Translations under genes and position numbers: made by a program | The notes under the pieces: model-generated | Database searches by the model: none | What the model was told of the DNA's origin: nothing | The model's input: the letters and a program-made list of their open reading frames with translations, nothing else | Source: Pelargonium cotyledonis | Lineage: Eukaryota; Streptophyta; Magnoliopsida; Geraniales; Geraniaceae | Assembly: GCA_036897625.1 (NCBI GenBank) | Contig: JAYMTA010000698.1 | Location: 1-25,120 of the forward strand | Direction: 5' to 3' | DNA: 25,120 nucleotides | In this document: piece by piece, positions 8,449-18,308 of the stretch | Position numbering within the stretch: position 1 is the first letter of the stretch | How the letters are laid out: the number at the start of each line of letters is the position of its first letter

Positions 8449-10142
8449 TTAAATATCAGTACAAACTTCAAAGTCATATTGCATATGCATCCTTTCCACT
8501 GCATGCAGACTCAAAACTTGTTTCTGCCACAACTCATTCAAAACTTCCTCCGCCAACTCCATTTGTTGTTCGTGGGCAATCCCTTCTACAAAACTGGTAC
8601 AAGTTTTTTCATTAGGCATATATCCTTTCTCGATCATCGTCTCAAAAATTTCGAAGGCCAAATCTGTCCTCTGATGTCTGCAAAAACCTATTATTAGAGA
8701 ATTGTAGTTTTCAACATCCGGCCGGTTGTCATACTCTTCCATTACCCTGAAAATCTCTTTTGCCTCATCTAACATTCCCTCAGTACACAACCCTCTGATT
8801 AAAGAAGAATACGTGCACGAATCGGAATAAATCCATCCTTTGTCATTTCATATAAAAGCTGAAATGCTGGATACGTATTCCCTTTTTTGCACAAACACGA
8901 CACCGAACTATTGTAGACCTCATGCTTCGAGAACTCTTGCTTATTACCCAAACTCTGAAGTATGGTGAATGCCTCGTGCACCTTACCATCCCGACAAAAT
9001 TCAGCAATGGCATTATATGTTCCTTCGCTAGGATAACAGCTCTTGAGAATCATTTGGTCAAGGCAATTTACAACAAGGTCCACTTTCCCCTCTTTGCACA
9101 GTTGAGCTAATATCATGTTATAGCTTGGGGTCATCGACTTTAGCCCTGCCCCAGTCATTTTTTTCAAAACCTCAAAGGCACCATCTACTTCCCCATGTTG
9201 CGCAAGATAACCAATCAATATGTTGTAAGTAGCCATGGAGAGCCTACGAACCACTCCATTCATCTCAGCCAGAAGCATTTTTGCCTCCTCCCACCGATCC
9301 TCATGACACAAATTCATGAGTATAATGTTATAACTCACGCCATTTGGTTTAAACCCTTTACAAGGCAAGTCCCTGAATATTTGGATTGCATCGTCAATCC
9401 TACCTTCCTTACACAACGCCATTAACAAAACATTGTAACTAAACAAATTAAGCTTCCCACCATTGTCAATTATCCCATCCAACAACTTCATGGCTTCATC
9501 CGTTCCATTTTCTATACAAACAGCTTTGACCAGGACCGAGTATGTGAATTCATTTGGCAAAAATCCCTTCTGCATCAACTTATCCAAGGCCTGCAAATTA
9601 AAGTTTCGATGCCTACTCAACCCTGTAATAAGCATGTTATAGGTAAAATCACTGATTCGGTATCCATGATCCTCCAACTTCTCAACTAACTGCATTGCAT
9701 GACGAACTTGTCCTTTTTTACACAAGAAATTCACCAGGTCAGCACAAGTAGACCCATCAGGCATCACACCAGACATAACCATCATCTCCAACACTTCAAT
9801 GGATTTCTGCACCTTACCCCACTTACACAAATCACACAATAAGTTTGTTACCTCCACAAAATCAGGCTTGTACCCTTTCTGAACCTTATATTCAAAATGC
9901 TGATATGCATCAACAAGTTGAAGTTCTTCGGAAGTAGAATCATCCACTTCCCCATGCCTCCAGTTAGTTATTAAAAAAGTTTCCTTAGGAGAAATTCTGA
10001 TCTGGATAGAAGCCAATTTTTTGGATAAACCCTTGTTGAGTGAAACAAAATGAAGATTTGGGAAGTTGGAAATGAACCCATGAAGTTTTGAAGATGGGTT
10101 TGTTATTGGTGAGATTGAATTCAATAATGTTGCCATTCCCAA
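8449..10142 (-). CDS. PPR protein, At1g79080-like, with one-base frameshift
   Basis: The P-type pentatricopeptide repeat protein starts at ATG 10142 (MGMATLLNSISPITNPSSK; Ser-rich, few acidic residues, compatible with an organelle transit peptide). From about residue 90 there are consecutive 35-aa PPR motifs (e.g. TYNMLITGL, FSYNVLLMALCKEGRIDDAI, VSYNIILMNLC). The family binds organellar RNA to process, stabilise or help translate it. The first frame runs 447 aa to a stop at 8801-8799. The PPR array continues without a gap in another frame from about 8823 (DSCTYSSLIRGLCTEGMLDEAKEIF) to the stop at 8451-8449. One base is missing near 8824, so the last residues of the first frame (IRARILL) are out of frame. 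Restored length would be about 564 aa, close to the Arabidopsis relative as I remember it. This is either a mutated allele/pseudogene or an assembly error. No intron signal fits the break. Confidence 0.85.
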
Positions 10143-10460
10143 CAGAAGAAGAAGATGCTGTAAACTGTGAAACCTAACTACTTCTTCAACATATGAGGCT
10201 TGAGTCTCTCTTATCCTGCATAGATATAAACATACAACAAATAATGGGTTTCTTCTAGCTAATCACATAGCTAGCATTTTCAGCTATAAAAAAAGAGTAT
10301 ATTTCAGCATGAACATATCAACAAGAGACTGAGATTGAGAAGACTCAACATACCCATGATAAATTGCAGAGATCAAAGCTTGGGGTGAGCAGATTGGGGA
10401 AGAGAAGAGGACATTAAATTTGTGAGTGTTCAATTTCTTGATTGTGTTTTTTTATCTCTC
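10143..10460 (-). other. PPR gene 5' leader with a probable UTR intron
   Basis: Upstream of the PPR ATG, on the minus strand, a good donor GTATGT (starting 10353) and an acceptor TATGCAG (ending 10216) define a likely 138-nt leader intron. Splicing would join ..ATGG to GATAAG and create a minimal upstream ORF, Met-Gly-stop, in the leader. This is inferred from splice consensus only. Confidence 0.45.
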
Positions 10461-10585
10461 GGTTCAGTTCTACTCTCATCTACCAATGTGTTTTGATCTT
10501 GTTATCCAAGAAGTAAAGGGACACACTCCTACTCGCCATTCGGAAGGTGCTCAGCACGCGATTAATTGAACTACAAATATCTCAA

Positions 10586-10624
10586 GGCCCATAACATCAC
10601 CGAGTCCCACACTAAGGCCCATTA
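10586..10624. promoter_or_regulatory. Two UP1/site II words in a divergent promoter
   Basis: GGCCCATAA (10586-10594) and GGCCCATTA (10616-10624) lie between the leftward PPR gene and the rightward CCT3 gene. GGCCCAWWW is the plant UP1/site II class linked to housekeeping genes for translation and organelle biogenesis. The two start codons are only about 735 bp apart, so the elements may serve both genes. Confidence 0.6.
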
Positions 10625-10714
10625 AAGACCCAGAGAAGAAGAGGGTTTATCGTAATTATAACCAACTGTAGAGGAGTTTCCCGTAAATTCAGCACTTTCT
10701 CCGGAGTGGAAACT

Positions 10715-10741
10715 GTGAAGTGACTGTCTGTGTCACTTCAC
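10715..10741 (+). promoter_or_regulatory. Perfect 10-bp hairpin in the CCT3 leader or core promoter
   Basis: GTGAAGTGAC (10715-10724), a 7-nt spacer TGTCTGT, then GTCACTTCAC (10732-10741): a perfect inverted repeat about 140 nt upstream of the CCT3 ATG. It could act as an RNA hairpin in the 5' UTR or as a DNA palindrome. No known factor site is recognised. Confidence 0.6.
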
Positions 10742-10877
10742 CTCCAGGGTTTACATTGCTCTCTTCTTCTCCTTTCCCTCCAAAGGTTCGACTGGCGATT
10801 CGATCTTCGCTTCCGAATCTCTAGGGCACTACGTGTACAAGCCATCGCCTCCTCTTCGCAATATCCGGTCGTCCACA

Positions 10878-13800
10878 ATGCAAGCGCCGGTTCTCGTTCT
10901 CAGTATGTTTCATCATTCTCTTCTCCGGCTGTTTTTTATATTTTGCTGTAAATTTTCATTTTTAGAGTGGATCACTGGATGGAGAGCTTTCTTCTCATCG
11001 TATAACTGTGCCGATCTCGTTTGGTGGCCGAGAGAATACTAGAAAAGTATCGGAAACTTTTTGTATTTTGAGTGTTCAACCATTTTTTTCAAAATTTTGT
11101 TTGGCTCTACTGTATAGGCATTTGCAGAATAATTGGTTTCATAGATATGCGTTTTGCTTAGTTTCGTATCAATCAAACGGAGCTTTAGTGTGCTTGGATT
11201 TGAACTCAATGAGTGGATCATTAGTAGAATTAGAACCATATGCCATGATCAGTTTTTTTCTTCATAGATGTTTGGTTTGAGAGCTGGGCGATTAATGCTA
11301 TTTTATTTTAGAGGCTGTTGGAGCTTGTCATTTTGCTTAGGCTTTCAGTTGCTTAATTTTTTTTTATTTGTACCAAATACATTTTGATTTTGTGATATTT
11401 AAATTTGTGATTGATTATATTTCGAGATCTTACGTTATCATCTATTTTCTATCTATATTATTTAATTGTTTGTTGGTGCGAAATGAACTGAGCAGAGGAT
11501 TCTTTGAAACGTGAGACTGGAAGTAAAGTTCAACATGCTAATATCCAGGCATCTAAGGTAAGACTAGATAATTTATGCATGTTGATGCATACTTTTTTCT
11601 CCTAGAACAACATTTGACTTAGTGGTTTGATTGTTGTAGTTATGGTTCACTAGACTATGTTATGGGATTTCTTTGTATATATTTATGAAATCATGTTAAG
11701 CTTTTCTCTTTTTGTATTTAGTAGCTACACAGGTTGATGTTGATGTTATAGAGCTTTGAATTAGTACCCTTTACTTGATATGTGAGCAAAAGGTCTGCTG
11801 GCATTTAGTTTGTCCTAGATACCATCTAGATTAACCAAGTCTTCTAGTTCTTAAGATCTTATGTTAAGTGTCGTGGATAACAAAAGATGTAGTTTTGGGT
11901 ATTACTTAGGATCCTGGTATTAGTTTCATAATAAACAATTTATATGGCTATTGTCATTATTATCATCTGATAGTCCGTGGCTATTTTTCTACTTTATTTG
12001 TTCAGTTAATGTCTAATATAATTTGCATAATACTTCATAGGCTGTTGCTGACATAATTCGTACAACTTTGGGTCCTCGATCCATGCTGAAGATGCTTCTT
12101 GATGCTGCTGGAGGTGATTTTTCTGTTCACTCTTGAATCTTTGATAAAGCTACACTTATAGACCTACTGTTTATGTATATTTTAGATTATATAGGTCTAG
12201 TTTAATATCCACTTGCTAGGGACAGTATTTTTGTGCAAATACTTTAAACATACCAATGTCTTTTTAATAGTGCTCTACATCTAGTCCCTTGTGTGTAGAT
12301 TCATCCAATGGCTTTTATTTTATGTTCTGAATGAGTTTTGGGTTGGTTGATTCAATTTGTTTTATTTGTTGACAGGAATTGTTGTCACGAATGATGGGAA
12401 TGCTATACTACGTGAACTTGATCTTGCTCATCCGGCAGCAAAGGCATATTTATTTCTTTTACTTTCCTATTTTATAGAGCTTAAGTTTATTCTCTTTCAT
12501 TTTGCTTTATTTTTTGACATCTTTGCTGTTTCAATTGTGGCTATAGTCCATGATAGAACTCAGCCGCACACAAGATGAAGAAGTAGGAGATGGAACAACC
12601 TCTGTCATTGTCCTTGGTATGGTGCCTTTCTGCATTATGCCATTTTGGTTGTATAGTTCTGGATTTTATTACCTTTTGGAATGATATAATTACGTTCTGG
12701 TAAATGATAGAGTAGTTCACATTTTCAAATTATGGTACGAGGGTTTTCTTTATTTGTAAGCTCAATTATACATGCATATGTATGTGTGGTTGCTACCTGA
12801 GTAAGGATTGTTTTCGCCTTGATATTATAGGTTAAATTTAAAATGTATAACATTACTCCCTTTGTCCCAAAATAATTGTCTATTTTCCATTTTTTTGTGA
12901 AGATTAAAGATGACTTAGTTAGAGTTTAAGTTTTCCCCAGTGTACCCTCATGTGCTGTGTAACAAACCCAAAGGTTTCTAATCCATAATTAACCAAACGA
13001 AAGAGGAAATGTTCACTTATTTGGGATAAAAAAAAAATTGTAGAGAAAGTGGACACAGTTATTTTGGGACAGATGAAGTACAATTATAGTATTATGTAAT
13101 ATCAATATGTCTGTACGTGTGCCTAGTATTACTCTTTTGCTTCTTACTTTTGGAATGCAAATATGTTGAAGCTGGCGAGATGCTCCATGTCGCAGAAGCC
13201 TTTATTGAAAAAAATTACCATCCGACAGTTATATGCCGAGGTACTGCTGTACAATTTCTCAATCCATTTCATTTTCCTTTTATTGTGGAGTGTAATTTAC
13301 TTAATCTTTTCCCCCCTATTAGCTTATAATAAAGCTCTGGACGATGCTATTGCTGTGCTCGACAAAATTGCAATGACTATTGATGTCAAACACCGTAAGT
13401 TCCTTGAATACTTCTTTATTCAGTTTTTCATTGTAACAAGCTATTCCAGTTATGATGTCAGCATATACGTAGTCCAATCTCACCACATAAATTTTATGAT
13501 CGTTTTTTTACTCCTTGGAGATGACCTATTTGAAGTTTTGGAGTTCTGTCATGTAACCTGTAACTCCCGCACACACTTCCCTTCCTCTTTGTCCATCCTT
13601 TAAGCCAAAATGTGCCTTCTGAAAAAGTCATTGATCACTTTTACTATGTGAAATCTTGTAACTCAATTTGAAATATTGACTTCTGTTTTTACCATATTTG
13701 TAATGTATTGGTTCTATGGCAGGGGTAACTGTTTTGAGCCTCGTGAAGAGCTGTATTGGCACTAAGTTCACCAGTCAATTTGGAGATTTAATTGCCGTAA

Positions 13801-15717
13801 GTACATTCTTTCTACTAGGATAAACTTGCTTGGTTAGAAAGATTTCTCATAAGAGCATTTTGGTTAGGAATACATGAAGCTCTGCCCTCATTTGAACAGA
13901 TTCTAATTTCACTACTTCTGGCATGTGCATGCACATATATGGAATGTCGTAAAATATACTCATAAGGAGATTCATAGACATTGTTGTCTTTTGACCATAA
14001 TATGTTTTCTGCTACTTCTGTGGCTTTGCAGGAATTAGCGCTTGATGCTACCACAACTGCTGGGGTGGACGTTAGCCCAGGTTCCCGTGAAGTGGATATT
14101 AAGAACTACATTAAGGTTGAAAAAGTCCCTGGTGGCCAGTTGGAGGATTCTAGGGTTCTGAAAGGAGTAATGTTTAACAAAGATGTAGTTGCTCCAGGCA
14201 AAATGAGACGAAAGATTATCAACCCTCGCATTATACTTCTCGATTGTCCCCTCGAGTACAAGAAAGGGGAGAACCAAACAAATGCAGAGTTACTCAAAGA
14301 AGAAGACTGGGAAGTCATGTTAAAAATGGAAGAAGAATACATTCAGGGCATATGTATGCAGATATTGAAGTTCAAACCAGATGTAGTAATAACAGAAAAG
14401 GGGCTTAGTGATTTGGCTTGCCATTATCTGAGCAAGGCTGGTGTCACTGCAATCAGGAGGCTGAGGAAAACTGATAATAATAGAATAGCCAAGGCATGTG
14501 GTGCTGTCATAGTAAACAGACCAGATGAACTACAAGAATCCGATGTTGGTACAAGGGCTGGGCTATTTGAGGTTAAGAAAATTGGTGATGAGTTCTTTTC
14601 CTTTATTGTTGATTGCAAAGATCCAAAGGCATGTACCGTACTCTTAAGAGGTGCTAGTAAGGATCTGTTGAATGAAGTGGAAAGGAATCTACAAGTATGT
14701 TATTTATGACTTGTGTTATAATATAGGTTGAAAATTTTGATTATGATCTAAAGCATGTTTCTGTAACAGGATGCCATGTCTGTAGCAAGAAATATAATCA
14801 AGAATCCAAAACTTGTTCCAGGTGGTGGTGCTACAGAGTTAACTGTATCTGCTATGCTGAAGCAGAAGAGTTCATCCATTGAAGGCATAGAAAAGGTAAG
14901 ACTTCTCGCTTCTACAATGGTGCTCTCGGAAATTTTTGGTGTATGAAATAAGATTTTTGAGGATATAAAAACTGTGGATTTTGGGAGTCTGGTTGTATCT
15001 TAACTGGAAGAGTAAAATCTTATTTCTTGTAATGTCTTATCTTGATTGTAAGGTGTATCTTGTTCTGTTTTATTTGTCTTGATTGTATAGTGGCCTTATG
15101 AAGCTGCTGCCATAGCATTTGAAGCTATACCACGAACATTGGCACAGAATTGTGGAGTTAATGTTATTAGGACAATGACAGCCTTGCAAGGGAAGGTGAG
15201 TACTTTTCATTCATCACATTGATCTTTAACATTTTGACATGCGTGTTGTCTGCATTCATACTAATTCATATTGAAAATATTATAACTATAGCATGCAAAT
15301 GGTGAGTCTGCATTCATACTAATTCATATTGAAAATATTATAACTATAGCATGCAAATGGTGAGAATCCATGGAGTGGCATTGATGGGAACACTGGTGCA
15401 ATTACCGATATGAAAGATTCTAAGGTATAGGCATCTCAATACTACTGTTATTTTAGCCTTGACTTGTCTAGTTGGTTGTTTTCTCATTTTATTACTCATT
15501 TGTTCTGATTTTTAAGTGCGTTACTGTTTAGATTTGGGATGCATACACTGTGAAGGCACAAACCTATAAGACAGCCATAGAAGCTGCTTGCATGCTTCTG
15601 AGGATTGATGACATAGTAAGCGGGATCAAGAAGAAGCAAGCCCCTGGTTCAGGTCCGTTAAAGCCTCAAGTCGAGACAGAAGCAGATGCAGACGGCGAGC
15701 AAATTATCCCCGAGTAA
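10878..15717 (+). CDS. CCT3: T-complex protein 1 subunit gamma (CCT3)
   Basis: Gamma subunit of the cytosolic TRiC/CCT chaperonin, which folds actin, tubulin and other proteins using ATP. Exons: 10878-10902, 11496-11557, 12041-12113, 12376-12443, 12547-12616, 13172-13240, 13323-13394, 13723-13796, 14032-14694, 14770-14895, 15091-15195, 15350-15424, 15532-15717. Phases join without error and give 555 aa, the length I recall for Arabidopsis CCT3 (At5g26360). Motifs: TLGPRSMLKMLLD near residue 40, nucleotide-binding GDGTTS at 90-95 (Asp91), catalytic Asp393 in NLQDAMSVARN, GGGATE at 410-415, GIKKKQAPG near the C-terminus. The ATG at 10878 is the first in the presumed leader and gives MQAPVLVLKDSLKRE, as in plant orthologues. 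Odd points: intron 4 starts with GC, intron 5 holds a MITE, and the intron 11 acceptor is duplicated. No break is seen; it looks functional. Confidence 0.95.
12444..12546 (+). other. GC-AG intron of CCT3
   Basis: Homology fixes the exon ends as ..HPAAK and SMIELS.., so the intron begins GCATAT directly after AAG and ends CTATAG. No GT lies at or near the required position. GC donors are a rare class (about one per cent in plants) and usually read AG|GCAAGT. This one is weaker downstream of the GC. Confidence 0.8.
12854..13080. mobile_element. Stowaway-type MITE in CCT3 intron 5
   Basis: A 223-bp element (12856-13078) is flanked by TA (12854-12855 and 13079-13080). The left end CTCCCTTTGTCCCAAAATAA and the right end (reverse complement CTTCATCTGTCCCAAAATAA) form imperfect terminal inverted repeats of the CTCCCTCCGTCCC kind, typical of Stowaway MITEs mobilised by Tc1/mariner transposases. 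Non-coding. TIR divergence suggests an old insertion. It lies about 90 bp before the exon 6 acceptor and does not touch splice sites. Confidence 0.75.
15249..15364. repeat. Exact 58-bp tandem duplication across a CCT3 3' splice site
   Basis: Units 15249-15306 and 15307-15364 are identical. Each contains 43 nt of intron end (..ATAACTATAG) plus the first 15 nt of exon 12 (CATGCAAATGGTGAG). Only the second acceptor (15348-15349) gives the conserved protein HANGENPWSGID. Use of the first would add 58 nt and meet an in-frame TGA. The junction also creates a donor-like GGTGAGT. Confidence 0.97.
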
Positions 15718-18308
15718 AGATATTAGGTAATTGAGCTAGCCGGTTTATACAACAGTAGTATCGAAAATAGAAAAAAGGAAAAAAAAAACAGATGGATAGG
15801 GTTTCTAGTTTTGATAAGAAGATGCTCGTTATTGTGTGAGCAAGGGTATTTCTTAAATTTTTTTTACTTGCTTCAGTTGCAGTTTTGGGTTATCTAGGCT
15901 GTTTTATCGTTGAATTTGTTGTTAATGCAGTTCCAGATGTTCAAATGAAACTCTTGATATGAAAGCGCCCATTGCGCCCATGTGGTTTTTATTAACATCA
16001 GTATTTTTGGTATATGCAGCTCAGCGTGTTGAGATTTACAGTTGAGTTCTAATGCAAACTTTGTAAAGGGTCTAGTTCTAGTATGTTATTTGTCTTGGAA
16101 GCTTACTAGATTATTGTTTATTATACTCATTTTGAATTGTATATGAATAAAGATTGATGTGTTTTTCTCTCTATCTTGAAATGAGTTTTCAGTTTATACA
16201 TAAATTTCTAGTAAGATATGTTGGTTGTAACCTTTGAATTTGTTGCAACAAATGCATATGGGTAAATTACTAGTGAGATGTTTCTTTTTCCCCCTTTTTT
16301 TTTTCTTCTTTTGGGGGGTTCAGATTGTAGACAACTTAATGGGGGCATGATAATTGACGCAAAACTAATAGAATATAGCTTCAAATTTTAGGCTCAAGTA
16401 GATTTTGGGATCGAAATGGTTATTCATTTGCTTAATGAAATACATTGAGATTATTCGTACTAAAGTACTCAATAACTCAAATCTAAACCCGACTTGGTTT
16501 GTGTTTCTAACTTATTTACTCAAATCTCAACAATAAAAGCTTGTAATTGTGGTGTTACTTGATGAGTGTGTCAAAACGTTATTCCAACGTTATCAATTAT
16601 ATTATGTTAAACTTATATTACAATTGTTACTCAATGAATAGATAAATAAATATGTTTTGGTCACAACAAATTGAATAATTCAAAAACTCACTAACAATAA
16701 TGATTCATTGAACTTATATCTTTCATACAAATTTAGGTTCAAATTTGATTCATCTTTAGAAATTTAATATAAATTAATGGACATTTACAAAATTAGATGA
16801 TTAACAATTTCATACTCTTAGTAAAGCTTCTACTTAATTCATTTAAAAAATATATATTACTCCTTACTCCTTATTTTCAAAATAGAGATAAAAATGATAG
16901 TGAACACAACTACAGAGTATTAAATCAAATAAGTACCCAAAATAGTATTCATATATATACATTGATTGAGCTGGAAAGAAAATACTTAATTAAAAAACTA
17001 AGGGCCGAGGGTCCTGAGAAACAAACAAAACCAAGCAACCTAACCAAACGAAACCAAAGCAAACAAGCCAAAACCTACCCAACTAAATTCGAAACTAGAA
17101 CAAAACTAAAATATCTAACCATGTCGATCTTTCCTTCTAGGTGGACACCCATGAAAAACATAGGACACCCATTATCATATCAGGGTCATGAGGCAAGCCT
17201 ATTTCCCCCTGATCTGTCTTGCAATGCCAAACGCGCCAGACTTGCGTCTTCTCCCAATGGATCAGACCAATAACATCCCACCAAATCGAAACTTGATCCT
17301 ACCCCGAGTTAATGAGCCCTCCAATCAACTGCTAATATGACAGAGTTCCCCAACATCGTCGGGGTTGCATTGTTCTAACAACATAATATTGTCCATGTAC
17401 ATCCGAGACTTATTTGTTTCCACCATGAGAGCATTCGCAGTGTCGTAGAATTCGAAGTAAAGTTGTGGACGTTCGTCTAGGTTACCCGTGTTGATAGATA
17501 ATGGTCTCATCATAACCCCTCTCCGGAGCTTCTAAACTTGCATCATAACCTTCAACATGCGACCCAAATCCTTAGGTTCCTTCGGGTAGAATCGTCCGAT
17601 AAACTCGAAAATGTCCATCCTCTCCGTGCTACCATCCTGGACCGAAAACGATCTCTCCTTCTACCCCCGAAGACATCATGCCCAACATCCGACCTCACTG
17701 ACTGGACAATGTCCTCGTCAACCAAAACCCTACCAGATTCGGCCAACCCTCCCGACACCCATAGGCTCCCCACAAAAACTCCAGTCCAACCCTCCGTCCT
17801 ATTCCATTTGGGCAACTAGCCGCTTATTGCTCATCAAGCAGAGCATCGTCTCTATCAGAACCCCCAACGCCAACACAACTGTCAGAACCATCCAGCACCA
17901 ACCCCAAAACCCTAACGTCTCACTCATAATAGCCATATCGTGATCACATACTAGGAAACACAGAACCACCCAATCGTCGCTAACCCTCTCTTCCTCTCAC
18001 GCCGAAGACCTACACTGAGACACCACACCGACCGTCGACAAACCACCCAATCACACAATTACCCACACTCTCAATCTTAGATAGACTCGACCACGTTTTT
18101 TTTTTGTTGAGAAAATTCTTGGAGAATGATTTGATATATAAATATATATTTTTAATAAAAGTTTATTTTATGAATACCAATTATATTTATCCGAATAAAA
18201 ATGATTTAAATAGAAGGAAAGTTATATTTGGACATTAGTTTTCTTTACCGCTCAGAAAATTCATATACATCACCGTTTAGCTCTGCAACTGGAACAAAAC
18301 GGTGGAAG
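15718..18308. other. CCT3 3' flank, AT-rich spacer and GC-richer degenerate region
   Basis: 15718 to about 16200 is the probable CCT3 3' UTR. 16200-16980 is very AT-rich with nothing recognisable. From about 16980 to 18110 the composition becomes clearly GC-richer, and minus-strand frames give broken peptide stretches (e.g. around 17325-17513, LDERPQLYFEFYDTANAL) ending near an A-run on that strand. This looks like a decayed transposon or gene relic that I cannot classify. 18120-18308 is the promoter and leader of the BTB gene. The AACCAAAC-rich tract at 17010-17070 is low complexity. Confidence 0.4.
16146..16151 (+). terminator. Likely CCT3 polyadenylation signal
   Basis: AATAAA about 430 nt after the stop codon, in a U-rich context. 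It is the best near-consensus signal in the presumed 3' UTR. The cleavage site is not determined. Confidence 0.45.

Noticed and set aside
8126-8452. 108-aa plus-strand ORF
   Set aside because: No recognisable domain; lies over the 3' flank of the leftward PPR gene.
13163-13603. 146-aa ORF in the CCT3 region
   Set aside because: Out of frame with the conserved exons 6 and 7 and read through introns.
15291-15305. First acceptor of the 58-bp duplication as the real exon 12 start
   Set aside because: It leads to an in-frame TGA after 23 codons; only the second acceptor gives the conserved CCT3 protein.
16797-17273. 158-aa plus-strand ORF rich in Lys/Asn/Thr
   Set aside because: Composition follows the AT-rich and AACC-rich DNA; no domain and no conserved features.
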